A DNA stretch of 32,939 bases, from positions 1 to 32,939 of the forward strand of contig JAOPYE010000019.1 in assembly GCA_025964775.1 (NCBI GenBank), in the 5' to 3' direction. The notes beneath the pieces are model-generated. The model was given only the letters and a program-made list of their open reading frames with translations. It did no database searches and was not told the origin of the DNA. The translations under genes and the position numbers were made by a program. Below are positions 15,262 to 23,514 of the stretch, in pieces; position 1 is the first letter of the stretch; the number at the start of each line of letters is the position of its first letter. The stretch comes from Marmoricola sp. (GTDB lineage Bacteria; Actinomycetota; Actinomycetes; Propionibacteriales; Nocardioidaceae).

Positions 15262-17931
15262 TCAGCGCGCAGCGAGGTCGCGTCGTACGGCGGCCAGCGC
15301 GTCCTCGACGAACGCCGCGTCGGTGCCACCACCCTGCGCGACGTCGTCCTTGCCGCCGCCCTTCCCGCCCAGGACGCCTGCGGCTGTGCGGACCAGGTCG
15401 TTGGCCGAGACTCCCGCGGAGCGGCCCGCGTCGTTCACGGCGGCGACCAGGGACGGCTTGCCGTCCGAGACGCCGATCACCAGGACCGCGCCGGGTCGAT
15501 CGGCTGCGAGCCGGGCACGGACGTCGAGTGCCAGGGTACGGGTGTCGCCCCCACCGGCGCCGTCGACGACCTTGCCGACGAACGCGACACCACCGATGTC
15601 GGTCGCAGCGGCGGCGAGTTCACCGGCTCCGGCGAGGAGCTGCTGCAGCCGGATCTTCTCGATCTCCTTCTCGGCACCGCGGAGCCGGTCCACGAGATCG
15701 GCGACCCGGCCGACGAGGTCGTCCGGCTGGGTCTTGAGCAGGCTGGTCAGCTGGGCGACGACGTCGCGCTCGCGGGCCAGGTAGCCGAAGCCTTCGTAAC
15801 CGGTCAGCGCCTCGATGCGACGGTTGCCCGATCCCACCGAGGACTCACTGGTCAGCACGATCGTGCCGATCTGCGAGGAGTGGTCCACATGGGTGCCTCC
15901 GCACAGCTCGCGTGACCAGACGCCGCCGATCTCCACGACCCGGACCAGACTGGCGTCGTAGGTCTCGCCGAACAGCGCGATCGCGCCCCATTCCTTCGCC
16001 TGCTCCAGGGTCATGTACTCCCATCCGACCGGCAGGTCGGCGCGCAGGGCGTTGTTCGCGACCTGCTCGAGGTCGGCGTACTGCTGGGGGCTCAGGGCCT
16101 GGGTCCAGCCGAAGTCGAGCCGCAGGTAGCCGGGACGGTTGTACGAGCCGGACTGCAGGGCGGTCGGCCCGAGCACCTCGCGCAAGGCTGCGTGCACGAC
16201 GTGCGTGCCCGAGTGCGCCTGGCGGGCGCCGGTACGCCAGTCGGGGTCGACCTTGGCCAGGACCTCACCCGGGGTGAATTCGCCCTCGAGGACCCTGACC
16301 TGGTGAACGACCAGCCCGCGCACCGGCCGCTGGACGTCGAGGACCTCCAGCACGCCACCGTCGAACTCGATCGTGCCGGCGTCAGCCACCTGGCCACCGG
16401 ACTCCGCGTAGAAGGGCGTGCGGTCCAGCACCAGCTCGCCGATCTCACCCTGAGCCAGGACCGCGACAGGCGCTCCGTCCGCCAGCATCGCCAGGGGTCG
16501 GGATTCGGTCGTCAGCGTCTCGTAGGCCAGCCACTCCGTCGGCCCGTTGGCATCCAGGATCGCGCGGTACACGCTGGTGTCGGCGTGCTGCCCCTTCTTG
16601 GACTTCGCATCCGCCTTCGCCCGCTGCCGCTGCTCGGCCATCAGCTTGCGGAAGCCGTCCTCGTCGACCTCAAGACCGGCCTCGGCGGCCATCTCCAGGG
16701 TCAGGTCGATCGGGAAGCCGTACGTGTCGTGCAGTGCGAAGGCCTTCTCGCCCGACAACGACGACCGGCCGGCAGCCTTCGCCTCCTCGGCGGCGACGTC
16801 GAAGATCGTCGTGCCGGTCTTCAGCGTCGTGCGGAAGGCGTCCTCCTCGGCGTACGCGACCTGGGCGATGCGGTCCCAGTCCGACGCGAGGTCCGGGTAG
16901 CCGGGCGACATCGTGTCCCGGCTGACCGGGAACAGCTCGGGCAGTGCCCGGTCCTCGTACCCGAGCAGGCGCATCGAGCGCACCGCGCGGCGCAGGAGCC
17001 GGCGAAGCACATAGCCGCGCGACTCGTTGCCGGGCGTGACCCCGTCGCCGATCAGCATCATCGAGCTGCGGATGTGGTCGGCGACCACCCGGAACCGGAC
17101 GTCGTCGCCGGGATCGGCACCGTACCGTCGGCCCGTCAGCTGCTCGGCACGTTCGATCACCGGGAACATCACGTCGATCTCGTACATGTTCGCCTTCTCC
17201 TGCAGGAGGAAGGCGACCCGCTCCAGGCCCATGCCGGTGTCGATGTTCTGCTTCGGCAGGGACCCGGCGATGTCGAAGTCCTCCTTGCTGCGCACCGCAC
17301 TGAGCTCGTCCTGCATGAAGACCAGGTTCCAGATCTCCAGGTACCGGTCCTCGGCTCCGAAGTCGCCGTCGGCCCCGTACGCCGGACCCCGGTCGTAGAG
17401 GATCTCCGAGCACGGCCCACCCGGACCCGGGACACCCATCGACCAGTAGTTCTCACTCTTGCCGAGGCGCACGATCCGGTCGTCCGGCAGGCCGGTGATC
17501 TTGCGCCACAGCTCCACGGCCTCCGGGTCCTGCTCGTAGACACTCGGGTAGAGCCGTGACTCCTCCAGTCCGAAACCGCCGTCGGCGACCGGCCTGGTGA
17601 TCAGGTCCCAGGCGAGTTCGATCGCGCCCTGCTTGAAGTAGTCACCGAAGGAGAAGTTGCCGCACATCTCGAAGAAGGTGCCGTGCCGCGTGGTCTTGCC
17701 GACGTCCTCGATGTCCGGCGTGCGCACGCACTTCTGGATGCTGACGGCACGGGGGTACGGCGGCGTCTCCTGACCCAGGAAGTAGGGCTTGAACGGCACC
17801 ATGCCGGCGTTGACGAACAGCAGGTTCGGGTCGTCGACGAGCAGCGGCGCCGAGGGCACGGCGACGTGGCCGGCTGCTTCGAAGTGCTGCACGAAACGGC
17901 GTCGGATGTCGGCCGAGCTGCCGAGGTCCAT
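15262..17931 (-). CDS. alaS: Alanyl-tRNA synthetase
   Basis: AlaRS charges tRNA-Ala and edits Ser and Gly mischarging. The 889 residues include the class II catalytic domain (RRFVQHFEAAGHVAVPSAPL, FVNAGMVPFKPYFLG, RHGTFFEMCGNFSFGDYFK), the tRNA-recognition domain, and the editing domain. The editing-site zinc ligands are HSGTH (about residue 571) and CGGTH (about 675). The Gly-rich LGGKGGGKDDVAQGGG near the end is the C-Ala domain motif. The start ATG at 17929-17931 is shared by one base with the stop of the upstream DUF6167-like gene (TGATG). It is followed closely by ruvX. It is complete, with no unusual feature. Confidence 0.98.
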   Translation of the reverse strand: MDLGSSADIRRRFVQHFEAAGHVAVPSAPLLVDDPNLLFVNAGMVPFKPYFLGQETPPYPRAVSIQKCVRTPDIEDVGKTTRHGTFFEMCGNFSFGDYFKQGAIELAWDLITRPVADGGFGLEESRLYPSVYEQDPEAVELWRKITGLPDDRIVRLGKSENYWSMGVPGPGGPCSEILYDRGPAYGADGDFGAEDRYLEIWNLVFMQDELSAVRSKEDFDIAGSLPKQNIDTGMGLERVAFLLQEKANMYEIDVMFPVIERAEQLTGRRYGADPGDDVRFRVVADHIRSSMMLIGDGVTPGNESRGYVLRRLLRRAVRSMRLLGYEDRALPELFPVSRDTMSPGYPDLASDWDRIAQVAYAEEDAFRTTLKTGTTIFDVAAEEAKAAGRSSLSGEKAFALHDTYGFPIDLTLEMAAEAGLEVDEDGFRKLMAEQRQRAKADAKSKKGQHADTSVYRAILDANGPTEWLAYETLTTESRPLAMLADGAPVAVLAQGEIGELVLDRTPFYAESGGQVADAGTIEFDGGVLEVLDVQRPVRGLVVHQVRVLEGEFTPGEVLAKVDPDWRTGARQAHSGTHVVHAALREVLGPTALQSGSYNRPGYLRLDFGWTQALSPQQYADLEQVANNALRADLPVGWEYMTLEQAKEWGAIALFGETYDASLVRVVEIGGVWSRELCGGTHVDHSSQIGTIVLTSESSVGSGNRRIEALTGYEGFGYLARERDVVAQLTSLLKTQPDDLVGRVADLVDRLRGAEKEIEKIRLQQLLAGAGELAAAATDIGGVAFVGKVVDGAGGGDTRTLALDVRARLAADRPGAVLVIGVSDGKPSLVAAVNDAGRSAGVSANDLVRTAAGVLGGKGGGKDDVAQGGGTDAAFVEDALAAVRRDLAAR

Positions 17932-18221
17932 CAGTGACTGCCTTCCAGGGCCGGTGGGACAGGGACTCCGGGTGCCTCAGAGGTCGTCGCGTTCAGCTGC
18001 AGCGGACCGTCGAGCACGTAGCCGAACTGTTCGCGCAGCTCCGCCTCGCGCTCGACCATCCCGGTGCGGACCTCCTCGGCGAACAGCTGAGCACCGACCG
18101 CGAGACCGGACATCCGGTCGCGCAGCCCGTCGGGCGTGAACGCCTCGGCCGCACGACGCGCCTTGACCACCACGTACACGCCGGCCCCGGCACCGGCGAC
18201 GAACCAGAACCCGCGCCTCAT
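17931..18221 (-). CDS. DUF6167-like small membrane-associated protein
   Basis: The 96-residue product has a short N-terminal hydrophobic segment (RRGFWFVAGAGAGVYVVVKARR) and then an amphipathic helical stretch (LTPDGL-like region followed by VGAQLFAEEVRTGMVEREAELREQFG). This pattern matches the DUF6167 family, which is typically encoded just upstream of alaS in actinomycetes. No function is known to me. It overlaps the upstream gene by ATGA and alaS by TGATG. It is a real gene with fair confidence in the family name. Confidence 0.8.
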   Translation of the reverse strand: MRRGFWFVAGAGAGVYVVVKARRAAEAFTPDGLRDRMSGLAVGAQLFAEEVRTGMVEREAELREQFGYVLDGPLQLNATTSEAPGVPVPPALEGSH

Positions 18222-18730
18222 GTCAGGCTCTCCTGGGCGCGGTCGTCGGCCCGCACGTCGCGCAGGTACTCGCGCACGAGGCGGCGCCGGCGCTTGCGCG
18301 CAGCGCGGACCTCGCGGCGCATCTCGAACCAGATCCGGTTGCGTGACTCGGGTGAGAGAGCCCGGCGTACGCCGTGACCGAAGGCTGCGACCTTGACCAG
18401 CGGCTCACCCATCGTCGCGGAGAGCACCAGCCGGTCCGGGACGCTGACCGGATCGCCGGGCAGGGCGACCTCGGTCGACTCAAGGCCCGCATCGGTGATG
18501 ACATAAGCGCGTCCGGTGGCTGTGGCAGCCGCCCCCAGGTCGGAGGTGAGCTCTTCGATCCGGGCGCGCAGCAGGTCGGCCTCGCGCTGGGCGGCCGCCA
18601 GCATCGCGTCGAGATCGGCACGGGAGGAGTTCCGGCGGCGCAACCGGCTGACGATCGTGACCGCGAGCAGCGCCACAACGGCTCCGCCCACCGCAGCAAG
18701 CGTCACCCCCGCAAACATGGCACCGTCCAT
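18218..18730 (-). CDS. Single-pass membrane protein with coiled coil and basic tail, unknown function
   Basis: I do not recognise the family with certainty. The 170 residues start with one membrane helix (about 5-28), then an Arg cluster, a coiled coil (about 36-66, with ADLDAMLAAAQREADLLRAR), a middle globular part (75-125) and a strongly basic C-terminal tail with many Arg and Lys. The topology is probably N-out with the basic tail in the cytoplasm, which could contact nucleic acid or phospholipid (inference). Streptomycetes have a membrane protein of the DUF948 type at this place, but the match here is not convincing. The start ATG is at 18728-18730; Met5 is an alternative. It lies 11 bases after rarA and overlaps the DUF6167-like gene as ATGA. 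Confidence 0.72.
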   Translation of the reverse strand: MDGAMFAGVTLAAVGGAVVALLAVTIVSRLRRRNSSRADLDAMLAAAQREADLLRARIEELTSDLGAAATATGRAYVITDAGLESTEVALPGDPVSVPDRLVLSATMGEPLVKVAAFGHGVRRALSPESRNRIWFEMRREVRAARKRRRRLVREYLRDVRADDRAQESLT

Positions 18731-18741
18731 GGAAGGTGACC

Positions 18742-20115
18742 CTACCTGCCGCGAACCATGCGCCGAATCCGCTCCCAGCGCTCGCGAAACCCGGCTTCGG
18801 CACCGTGGTCGGTCGGTCGGTAGTACTCGGCGTCCTCGACGACCTCGGGGGCGTACTGCTGCTCGGCGATGCCGAACGGTTCGTCGTGCGCGTAGCGGTA
18901 GGTCGCGCCGTGGCCGAGGTCCTTCGAACCCGGGTAGTGCGCGTCCCGCAGGTGCGGTGGCACCGAGCCGATCTTGCCCGCCCGTACGTCGGCCGACGCC
19001 GCATCGATCGCCACGATGACGGCGTTCGACTTCGGCGCCAGCGCGAGCTCGATCGTGGCCTGGGCGAGGTTGAGCCGGGCTTCGGGCATCCCGATCAGCT
19101 GCACCGCCTGGGCTGCGGCCACCGCCGTGGTCAGCGCCGAGGGATGAGCGAGGCCGATGTCCTCGCTGGCGAGGATCACCAGGCGGCGAGCGATGAACCG
19201 CGGGTCTTCACCGGCCTCGATCATCCTGGCCAGGTAGTGCAGCGACGCGTCCACGTCCGACCCGCGCACCGACTTGATGAACGCGCTGATCACGTCGTAG
19301 TGCTGGTCGCCCTGCCGGTCGTAGCGCACCGCCGCCCGGTCGACCGCTGTCTCGGTGGTCGCGAGGTCGATCAGGTCGCGACCCTGGGCGATCGCCGCGC
19401 CGGCCGCGGCTTCGAGGTAGGTCAGGGACCGTCGGGCGTCGCCGCCGGCGAGCCGGACCAGGTGGTCGCGCGCGTCGTCGTCGAGCTTGAGGGCGTCCGC
19501 CAGACCGCGTTCGTCGGTGAGCGCGTCCTCGATGACCGACCGGATGTCGTCGTCGGTCAGCGGCTCGAGGGTCAGCAGCAGCGAGCGCGACAGCAGCGGC
19601 GAGATCACTGAGAAGAACGGGTTCTCGGTGGTGGCCGCGACCAGGGTGACCCAGCGGTTCTCGACACCCGGCAGCAGGGCGTCCTGCTGCGCCTTGGTGA
19701 ACCGGTGCACCTCGTCGACGAACAGGACCGTCTCCTGGCCGGTCGACGCGAGCCTGGCCCGGGCACTGTCGATCGCCGCCCGGACCTCCTTGATCCCGGC
19801 CGCGACCGCCGAGACCTCCACGAAGACCCGGTTCGTCTGCCCCGAGACGATCGCCGCGATCGTGGTCTTGCCGGTCCCCGGCGGTCCCCACAGCAGCAGC
19901 GACATCGACTGATCGCCCTCGACCAGTCGACGCAACGGAGCGCCGGGGGCGAGCAGGTGCCCCTGGCCGACGAGCTCGTCGAGGGAGCGCGGGCGCATCC
20001 GGACGGCCAGCGGGGCCGAGGCGTGACCATTTCCCGCGAGCGAGCCGGCCCCGGCAAGTGTGCCGCCGCCCGGGGTCACCGGCACAGCGGCCTCGAACAG
20101 TCCCTCGTCGTCCAC
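18742..20115 (-). CDS. rarA: Replication-associated recombination protein A (RarA/MgsA AAA+ ATPase)
   Basis: RarA is a clamp-loader-like ATPase that acts at stalled replication forks, with single-strand binding protein and RecA. The 457 residues have Walker [10 protein letters not shown] at 77-85, Walker [10 protein letters not shown] at 131-139, sensor 1 ATTENPFFS at 161-169 and sensor 2 [13 protein letters not shown]. The C-terminal tetramerisation part includes [22 protein letters not shown] and the ending [20 protein letters not shown], which are very typical. The N-terminus has a roughly 35-residue Gly/Ala-rich lead. The start is GTG at 20113-20115. It lies 23 bases after dppF but may have its own leaderless promoter. 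Confidence 0.96.
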   Translation of the reverse strand: MDDEGLFEAAVPVTPGGGTLAGAGSLAGNGHASAPLAVRMRPRSLDELVGQGHLLAPGAPLRRLVEGDQSMSLLLWGPPGTGKTTIAAIVSGQTNRVFVEVSAVAAGIKEVRAAIDSARARLASTGQETVLFVDEVHRFTKAQQDALLPGVENRWVTLVAATTENPFFSVISPLLSRSLLLTLEPLTDDDIRSVIEDALTDERGLADALKLDDDARDHLVRLAGGDARRSLTYLEAAAGAAIAQGRDLIDLATTETAVDRAAVRYDRQGDQHYDVISAFIKSVRGSDVDASLHYLARMIEAGEDPRFIARRLVILASEDIGLAHPSALTTAVAAAQAVQLIGMPEARLNLAQATIELALAPKSNAVIVAIDAASADVRAGKIGSVPPHLRDAHYPGSKDLGHGATYRYAHDEPFGIAEQQYAPEVVEDAEYYRPTDHGAEAGFRERWERIRRMVRGR

Positions 20116-20121
20116 GCAGTC

Positions 20122-20127
20122 AGCCTA
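20122..20127 (-). promoter_or_regulatory. Candidate -10 box giving a leaderless rarA message
   Basis: TAGGCT on the minus strand ends six bases before the rarA GTG, so the predicted start site coincides with the start codon. Leaderless mRNAs are frequent in actinobacteria. No -35 is recognisable. TAGGCT also precedes the MBL-hydrolase gene at 30370-30375. Confidence 0.35.
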
Positions 20128-20138
20128 GGGCCGACCGT

Positions 20139-21317
20139 TTATGCGCCCGTGCGCTGGCCTGTCTTCAGATCCAGCCAGGTGGTGTCGTACCCGGGAGCAT
20201 TGAGCTGGATGTCCGCGGTCGCGCCCGATACGGCGTTGCCCTGGTCGTCGACACCGCAGATCGCCGTGGTGACCGGTCGCTGCGGCGCCTGCCCGAGCTC
20301 GCCGGGGAAATGGCAGGCCACCTTGTGGCGGGATCCGACCTGGAGCAGCGGTGGCTCGACCTTGGAGCAGATCTCCTGGGCCATCGAGCACCGGGTCCGG
20401 AAGCGGCACCCCGACGGCGGGTTGATCGGGCTCGGGACGTCGCCCTCGAGACGGATCCGCTCGCGCCGCCCACCGATGGCCGCCTGCTTCACGTCGGGCA
20501 CGGCGGAGAGCAGTGCCTGGGTGTACGGGTGGTGCGGGTGGTTGTACAACGTCTCGCGGTCCGCGATCTCGACGATCTTGCCGAGGTACATGACCGCGAT
20601 CTCGGGGCAGAAGTGCCGCACGATCGCGAGGTCGTGGGCGATGAAGAGGAACCCGATCCCGAACTCGCGCTGGACGTCCTGGAGCAGGTTGATCACCTGG
20701 GCCTGGATCGACACGTCGAGGGCGGAGACGGGCTCGTCGGCGACGAGGAGCTTCGGCTGGAGCGTCAGGGACCGGGCGATGCCGATCCGCTGGCGCTGGC
20801 CGCCGGAGAACTCGTGCGGGTAGCGGTTGTAGTGCTCGGGGTTCAGACCGACCACCTCGAGCAGCTCCTGGACCCGGGGCAGGACCTTGTTCTTCGGGAC
20901 CACCTTGTGGATCAGCAACGGGGCGGCGACGATCGCGCCGACGGTGTGCCGCGGGTTCAGGGAGGTGGCTGGGTCCTGGAAGATCATCTGGATCTCCCGG
21001 CGCAGCGGGAGCAGCTCGCGCTGGCTGAGATGCGCGATGTTCCTGCCGTCGAAGTTGATCTCGCCGTCGGTCGGTTCATACAGGCGGGTGATCAGCCGAC
21101 CGGTGGTCGACTTTCCACAGCCGGACTCGCCGACGAGGCCGAGCGAGCCGCCCTTCGGCACCTCGAACGAGACGCCGTCGACAGCCTGCACGTGCCCGAT
21201 GGTGCGCTGGAAGATCCCGTGGTACTTGACCGGGAAGTACATCTGCAGATCCTGGACAGTGAGGATCGGTGGAGCCGTCACGTCCAGCTGTGTGGCAGCG
21301 TGCGCCAACTCGCTCAC
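20139..21317 (-). CDS. Peptide-class ABC transporter ATP-binding protein (DppF/OppF-type)
   Basis: This is one of the two ATPases that drive the importer. The 392 residues show Walker [10 protein letters not shown] at 63-71, Q-loop IFQDP near 112-116, signature SGGQRQR at 171-177, Walker B LLVADEP and the switch His228 (IAHDL). The C-terminal oligopeptide domain has four Cys (GCRFRTRC, then EIC and VAC). Recently solved oligopeptide importers bind an Fe-S cluster with such cysteines; whether this one does is inference. A tail of about 50 residues after the last Cys ends TGQRTGA. The start is GTG at 21315-21317, with a good Shine-Dalgarno (AAGGAG), overlapping the upstream ATPase as GTGA. It is the last gene of the five-gene importer. 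Confidence 0.93.
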   Translation of the reverse strand: MSELAHAATQLDVTAPPILTVQDLQMYFPVKYHGIFQRTIGHVQAVDGVSFEVPKGGSLGLVGESGCGKSTTGRLITRLYEPTDGEINFDGRNIAHLSQRELLPLRREIQMIFQDPATSLNPRHTVGAIVAAPLLIHKVVPKNKVLPRVQELLEVVGLNPEHYNRYPHEFSGGQRQRIGIARSLTLQPKLLVADEPVSALDVSIQAQVINLLQDVQREFGIGFLFIAHDLAIVRHFCPEIAVMYLGKIVEIADRETLYNHPHHPYTQALLSAVPDVKQAAIGGRRERIRLEGDVPSPINPPSGCRFRTRCSMAQEICSKVEPPLLQVGSRHKVACHFPGELGQAPQRPVTTAICGVDDQGNAVSGATADIQLNAPGYDTTWLDLKTGQRTGA

Positions 21318-22363
21318 GGCGTCTCCTTCGCGAGGTCGGGGGCGATTTCCGGGAGGACTTCGGTGGCGTACACCTCGTCCGGATTGGCCAGGTGGCAGCG
21401 CTTGACGTGGTTGCCGCCGGATCGTGCTGTGGTCAGGTCCGGGACCTGGGTCGTGCACAGGTCCCCGGGCACCTTGTCACGGTGATCGCAGCGCGGGTTG
21501 AAGGCACAGCCCGGGGGCGGGCTGAGCAGGCTCGGCGGATTGCCCCGGATCGGGATCAGCTTGGCATTGGTGTCGGCACTCAGATCCGGGACGCTGGACA
21601 GCAGACCCCAGGTGTAGGGCATCTCCGGGTGCGTGAGGATCTCCTTGCACGGCCCGTACTCGACGGCCCGTCCGGCGTACATCACGAGCACGTCGTCCGC
21701 CATCTCCGCAACGACGCCGAGGTCGTGGGTGATGATGATGATGGCGGAGTTGAACTCGCGCTGGAGGTCCTGGAGCAGGTCCAGGATCTGTGCCTGGACG
21801 GTGACGTCGAGAGCGGTGGTCGGCTCGTCTGCGATCAGCAGGCCCGGGTTGTTGATCAGACCCATCGCGATCATCGCGCGCTGACGCATCCCGCCGGAGA
21901 ACTGGTGCGGGTAGTCATCGACCCGACGGTCGGGTTGTGGGATCCCGACCCGGTCGAGCATCTCGATGGCGCGGGCACGTGCCGCCTTCTTGCCCACCCG
22001 GTTGTGCACCAGGTACGCCTCGGCGATCTGATTGCCCACGGTGTAGTACGGGTGCATCGCCGAGAGCGGGTCCTGGAAGATCATCGCGACGTCGCTACCC
22101 CGGTGTTGACGCATCTGCTCGTCGTTGAGCTGGAGCAGGTCGTCGCCGTCGAGCAGGATCTCGCCGCTCACCTTGGCGTTCGTCCCGCGGTGCAGGCCGA
22201 GAATGGCGGAGCTGGACACCGACTTGCCGGAACCCGACTCCCCCACGATGCCGAGAGTCTTGCCGCGCTCGACCTCGTACGACAGACCGTCAGTTGCCTT
22301 GACGATGCCGTCGATCGTCGGGAAGTGCACGACGAGGTCGCGCACTGACAGATAGCTGGTCAT
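21314..22363 (-). CDS. Peptide-class ABC transporter ATP-binding protein (DppD/OppD-type)
   Basis: The partner ATPase has 349 residues. Walker [10 protein letters not shown] is at 41-49, Q-loop IFQDPLSAM at 95-103, signature SGGMRQR at 156-162, Walker B LLIADE at 175-180 and switch His213 (ITHDL). The C-terminal domain carries four Cys ([11 protein letters not shown] and KRC), as in DppD/OppD proteins. The sequence [15 protein letters not shown] is diagnostic of this family. It lies 13 bases after the permease B gene and overlaps the second ATPase, so the two subunits should be made in equal amounts to form the heterodimer on the inner membrane face. Confidence 0.94.
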   Translation of the reverse strand: MTSYLSVRDLVVHFPTIDGIVKATDGLSYEVERGKTLGIVGESGSGKSVSSSAILGLHRGTNAKVSGEILLDGDDLLQLNDEQMRQHRGSDVAMIFQDPLSAMHPYYTVGNQIAEAYLVHNRVGKKAARARAIEMLDRVGIPQPDRRVDDYPHQFSGGMRQRAMIAMGLINNPGLLIADEPTTALDVTVQAQILDLLQDLQREFNSAIIIITHDLGVVAEMADDVLVMYAGRAVEYGPCKEILTHPEMPYTWGLLSSVPDLSADTNAKLIPIRGNPPSLLSPPPGCAFNPRCDHRDKVPGDLCTTQVPDLTTARSGGNHVKRCHLANPDEVYATEVLPEIAPDLAKETP

Positions 22364-22376
22364 CTGCGCAATGCTC

Positions 22377-23393
22377 CTAGCCGACCCGCACGCGCGGGTC
22401 GATGACGGCGTAGAGGATGTCCACGATGATGTTGGCGACGATCACGAAGGCCGCCAGCAGCAGCACCAGGCCGACCACCGTCGGCAGGTCGAACGTCTGG
22501 GTCGAATCCACTGCAAGCTTGCCGAGACCGTTGAAGTTGAACACCTGCTCGGTGATGATCGCCCCGCCGAGCAGGCCGGCAAGATCAAGTCCCGCCAGCG
22601 TGACGATCGGCGTCAGGGCGGCGCGCATGGTGTGCTTGAACAGGATCTTGCGCGGCGCCAGGCCCTTGGCCTTCGCCGTACGCAGGTAGTCCTCGGACAT
22701 CGACTCGAGTACGAAGGCGCGGGTGATCCGGACGTACCCGGCCATGTAGAACAAGGCCAGCGTGAGCCCAGGCAGGAACAAGTTGCTGAGCCAGCCCCAG
22801 ACACCCCCGTCGGCGATCGAGGTGTACGACGGCACTTGGACCAAGCCCCACTTGATCGCCGGGAACTCGATCAGGAACAACCCCATCCAGAACGTCGGGA
22901 ACGCATAGAAGACCAGACTGGTGCCCACGACTCCGCGATCGATGATCGATCCCTTGGTCAGCGCGGCGACCGCGCCGAGCGAGATGCCGCCGATGATCCA
23001 CATGACAAAGGCGACGAGGGCCAACGACACCGAGATCGGGATCTTGTCCTTCAGCTCGGTGGTGACGTTGATCAGGTTCACCTGGGAGTACCCCAGGCAC
23101 GGCGCCGGGCAGTGCGAGATCAGTTCGGGCGCGGACTTCCGCAGCGCTGGATCCTCGGGATAGTCACGCCCCTTGACCACGCCGATCGCAAAGTCCTTCC
23201 ACTGCACCGGCCATGGCTTGTCGAAGCCGAGGGCCTTGTCCGTCTGCTTGATCAGCGCAGGGGGGCAGCTCTTGCCGCACGCGAAGCGGCCGGGATCGAT
23301 GGGCGAGGCGAAGAACAGGAAGTAGGTGACGAAACTCATCACGATGAGCATGATCACGCCCGTGAAGCATCGCCGGACGACGTAGGCGAACAT
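22377..23393 (-). CDS. Peptide-class ABC transporter permease (DppB/OppB-type)
   Basis: This is the first permease of the importer. The 338 residues have an N-terminal membrane helix (about 10-30), a long extracytoplasmic loop (31-115), then five more helices. The ATPase-contact EAA motif is EDYLRTAKAKGLAPRKILFKH-like (near 240). The loop carries Cys39, Cys43, Cys95 and Cys99 as CGKSC and CPAPC. These could form disulfides on the outside; similar cysteines occur in other actinobacterial members from memory. The end VANIIVDILYAVIDPRVRVG is typical. The gene follows the binding-protein gene after 121 bases that contain a large palindrome. Confidence 0.93.
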   Translation of the reverse strand: MFAYVVRRCFTGVIMLIVMSFVTYFLFFASPIDPGRFACGKSCPPALIKQTDKALGFDKPWPVQWKDFAIGVVKGRDYPEDPALRKSAPELISHCPAPCLGYSQVNLINVTTELKDKIPISVSLALVAFVMWIIGGISLGAVAALTKGSIIDRGVVGTSLVFYAFPTFWMGLFLIEFPAIKWGLVQVPSYTSIADGGVWGWLSNLFLPGLTLALFYMAGYVRITRAFVLESMSEDYLRTAKAKGLAPRKILFKHTMRAALTPIVTLAGLDLAGLLGGAIITEQVFNFNGLGKLAVDSTQTFDLPTVVGLVLLLAAFVIVANIIVDILYAVIDPRVRVG

Positions 23394-23451
23394 TCTTGAA
23401 CCACCTCACCGGCCGAGATCGTCGACCGTGTTCGGATTGTTGGGACAGAGA

Positions 23452-23484
23452 CCGGGGTGGAGGAGGTGACCTCCTCCACCCCGG
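23452..23484. repeat. 33-bp near-perfect palindrome after the binding-protein gene
   Basis: Arms CCGGGGTGGAGGAGGT (23452-23467) and its exact reverse complement (23469-23484) surround a single G. As RNA this is a stem of about 15 bp with a three-base loop, 30 bases beyond the binding-protein stop and about 58 bases before the permease start. There is no U-tract. It may act as an mRNA 3'-stabiliser or partial terminator, which would raise binding protein over permease, or as a protein-binding site. Confidence 0.9.
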
Positions 23485-23514
23485 CTTCCTGCTCGGATCA
23501 GTTCAGATCCGGTG

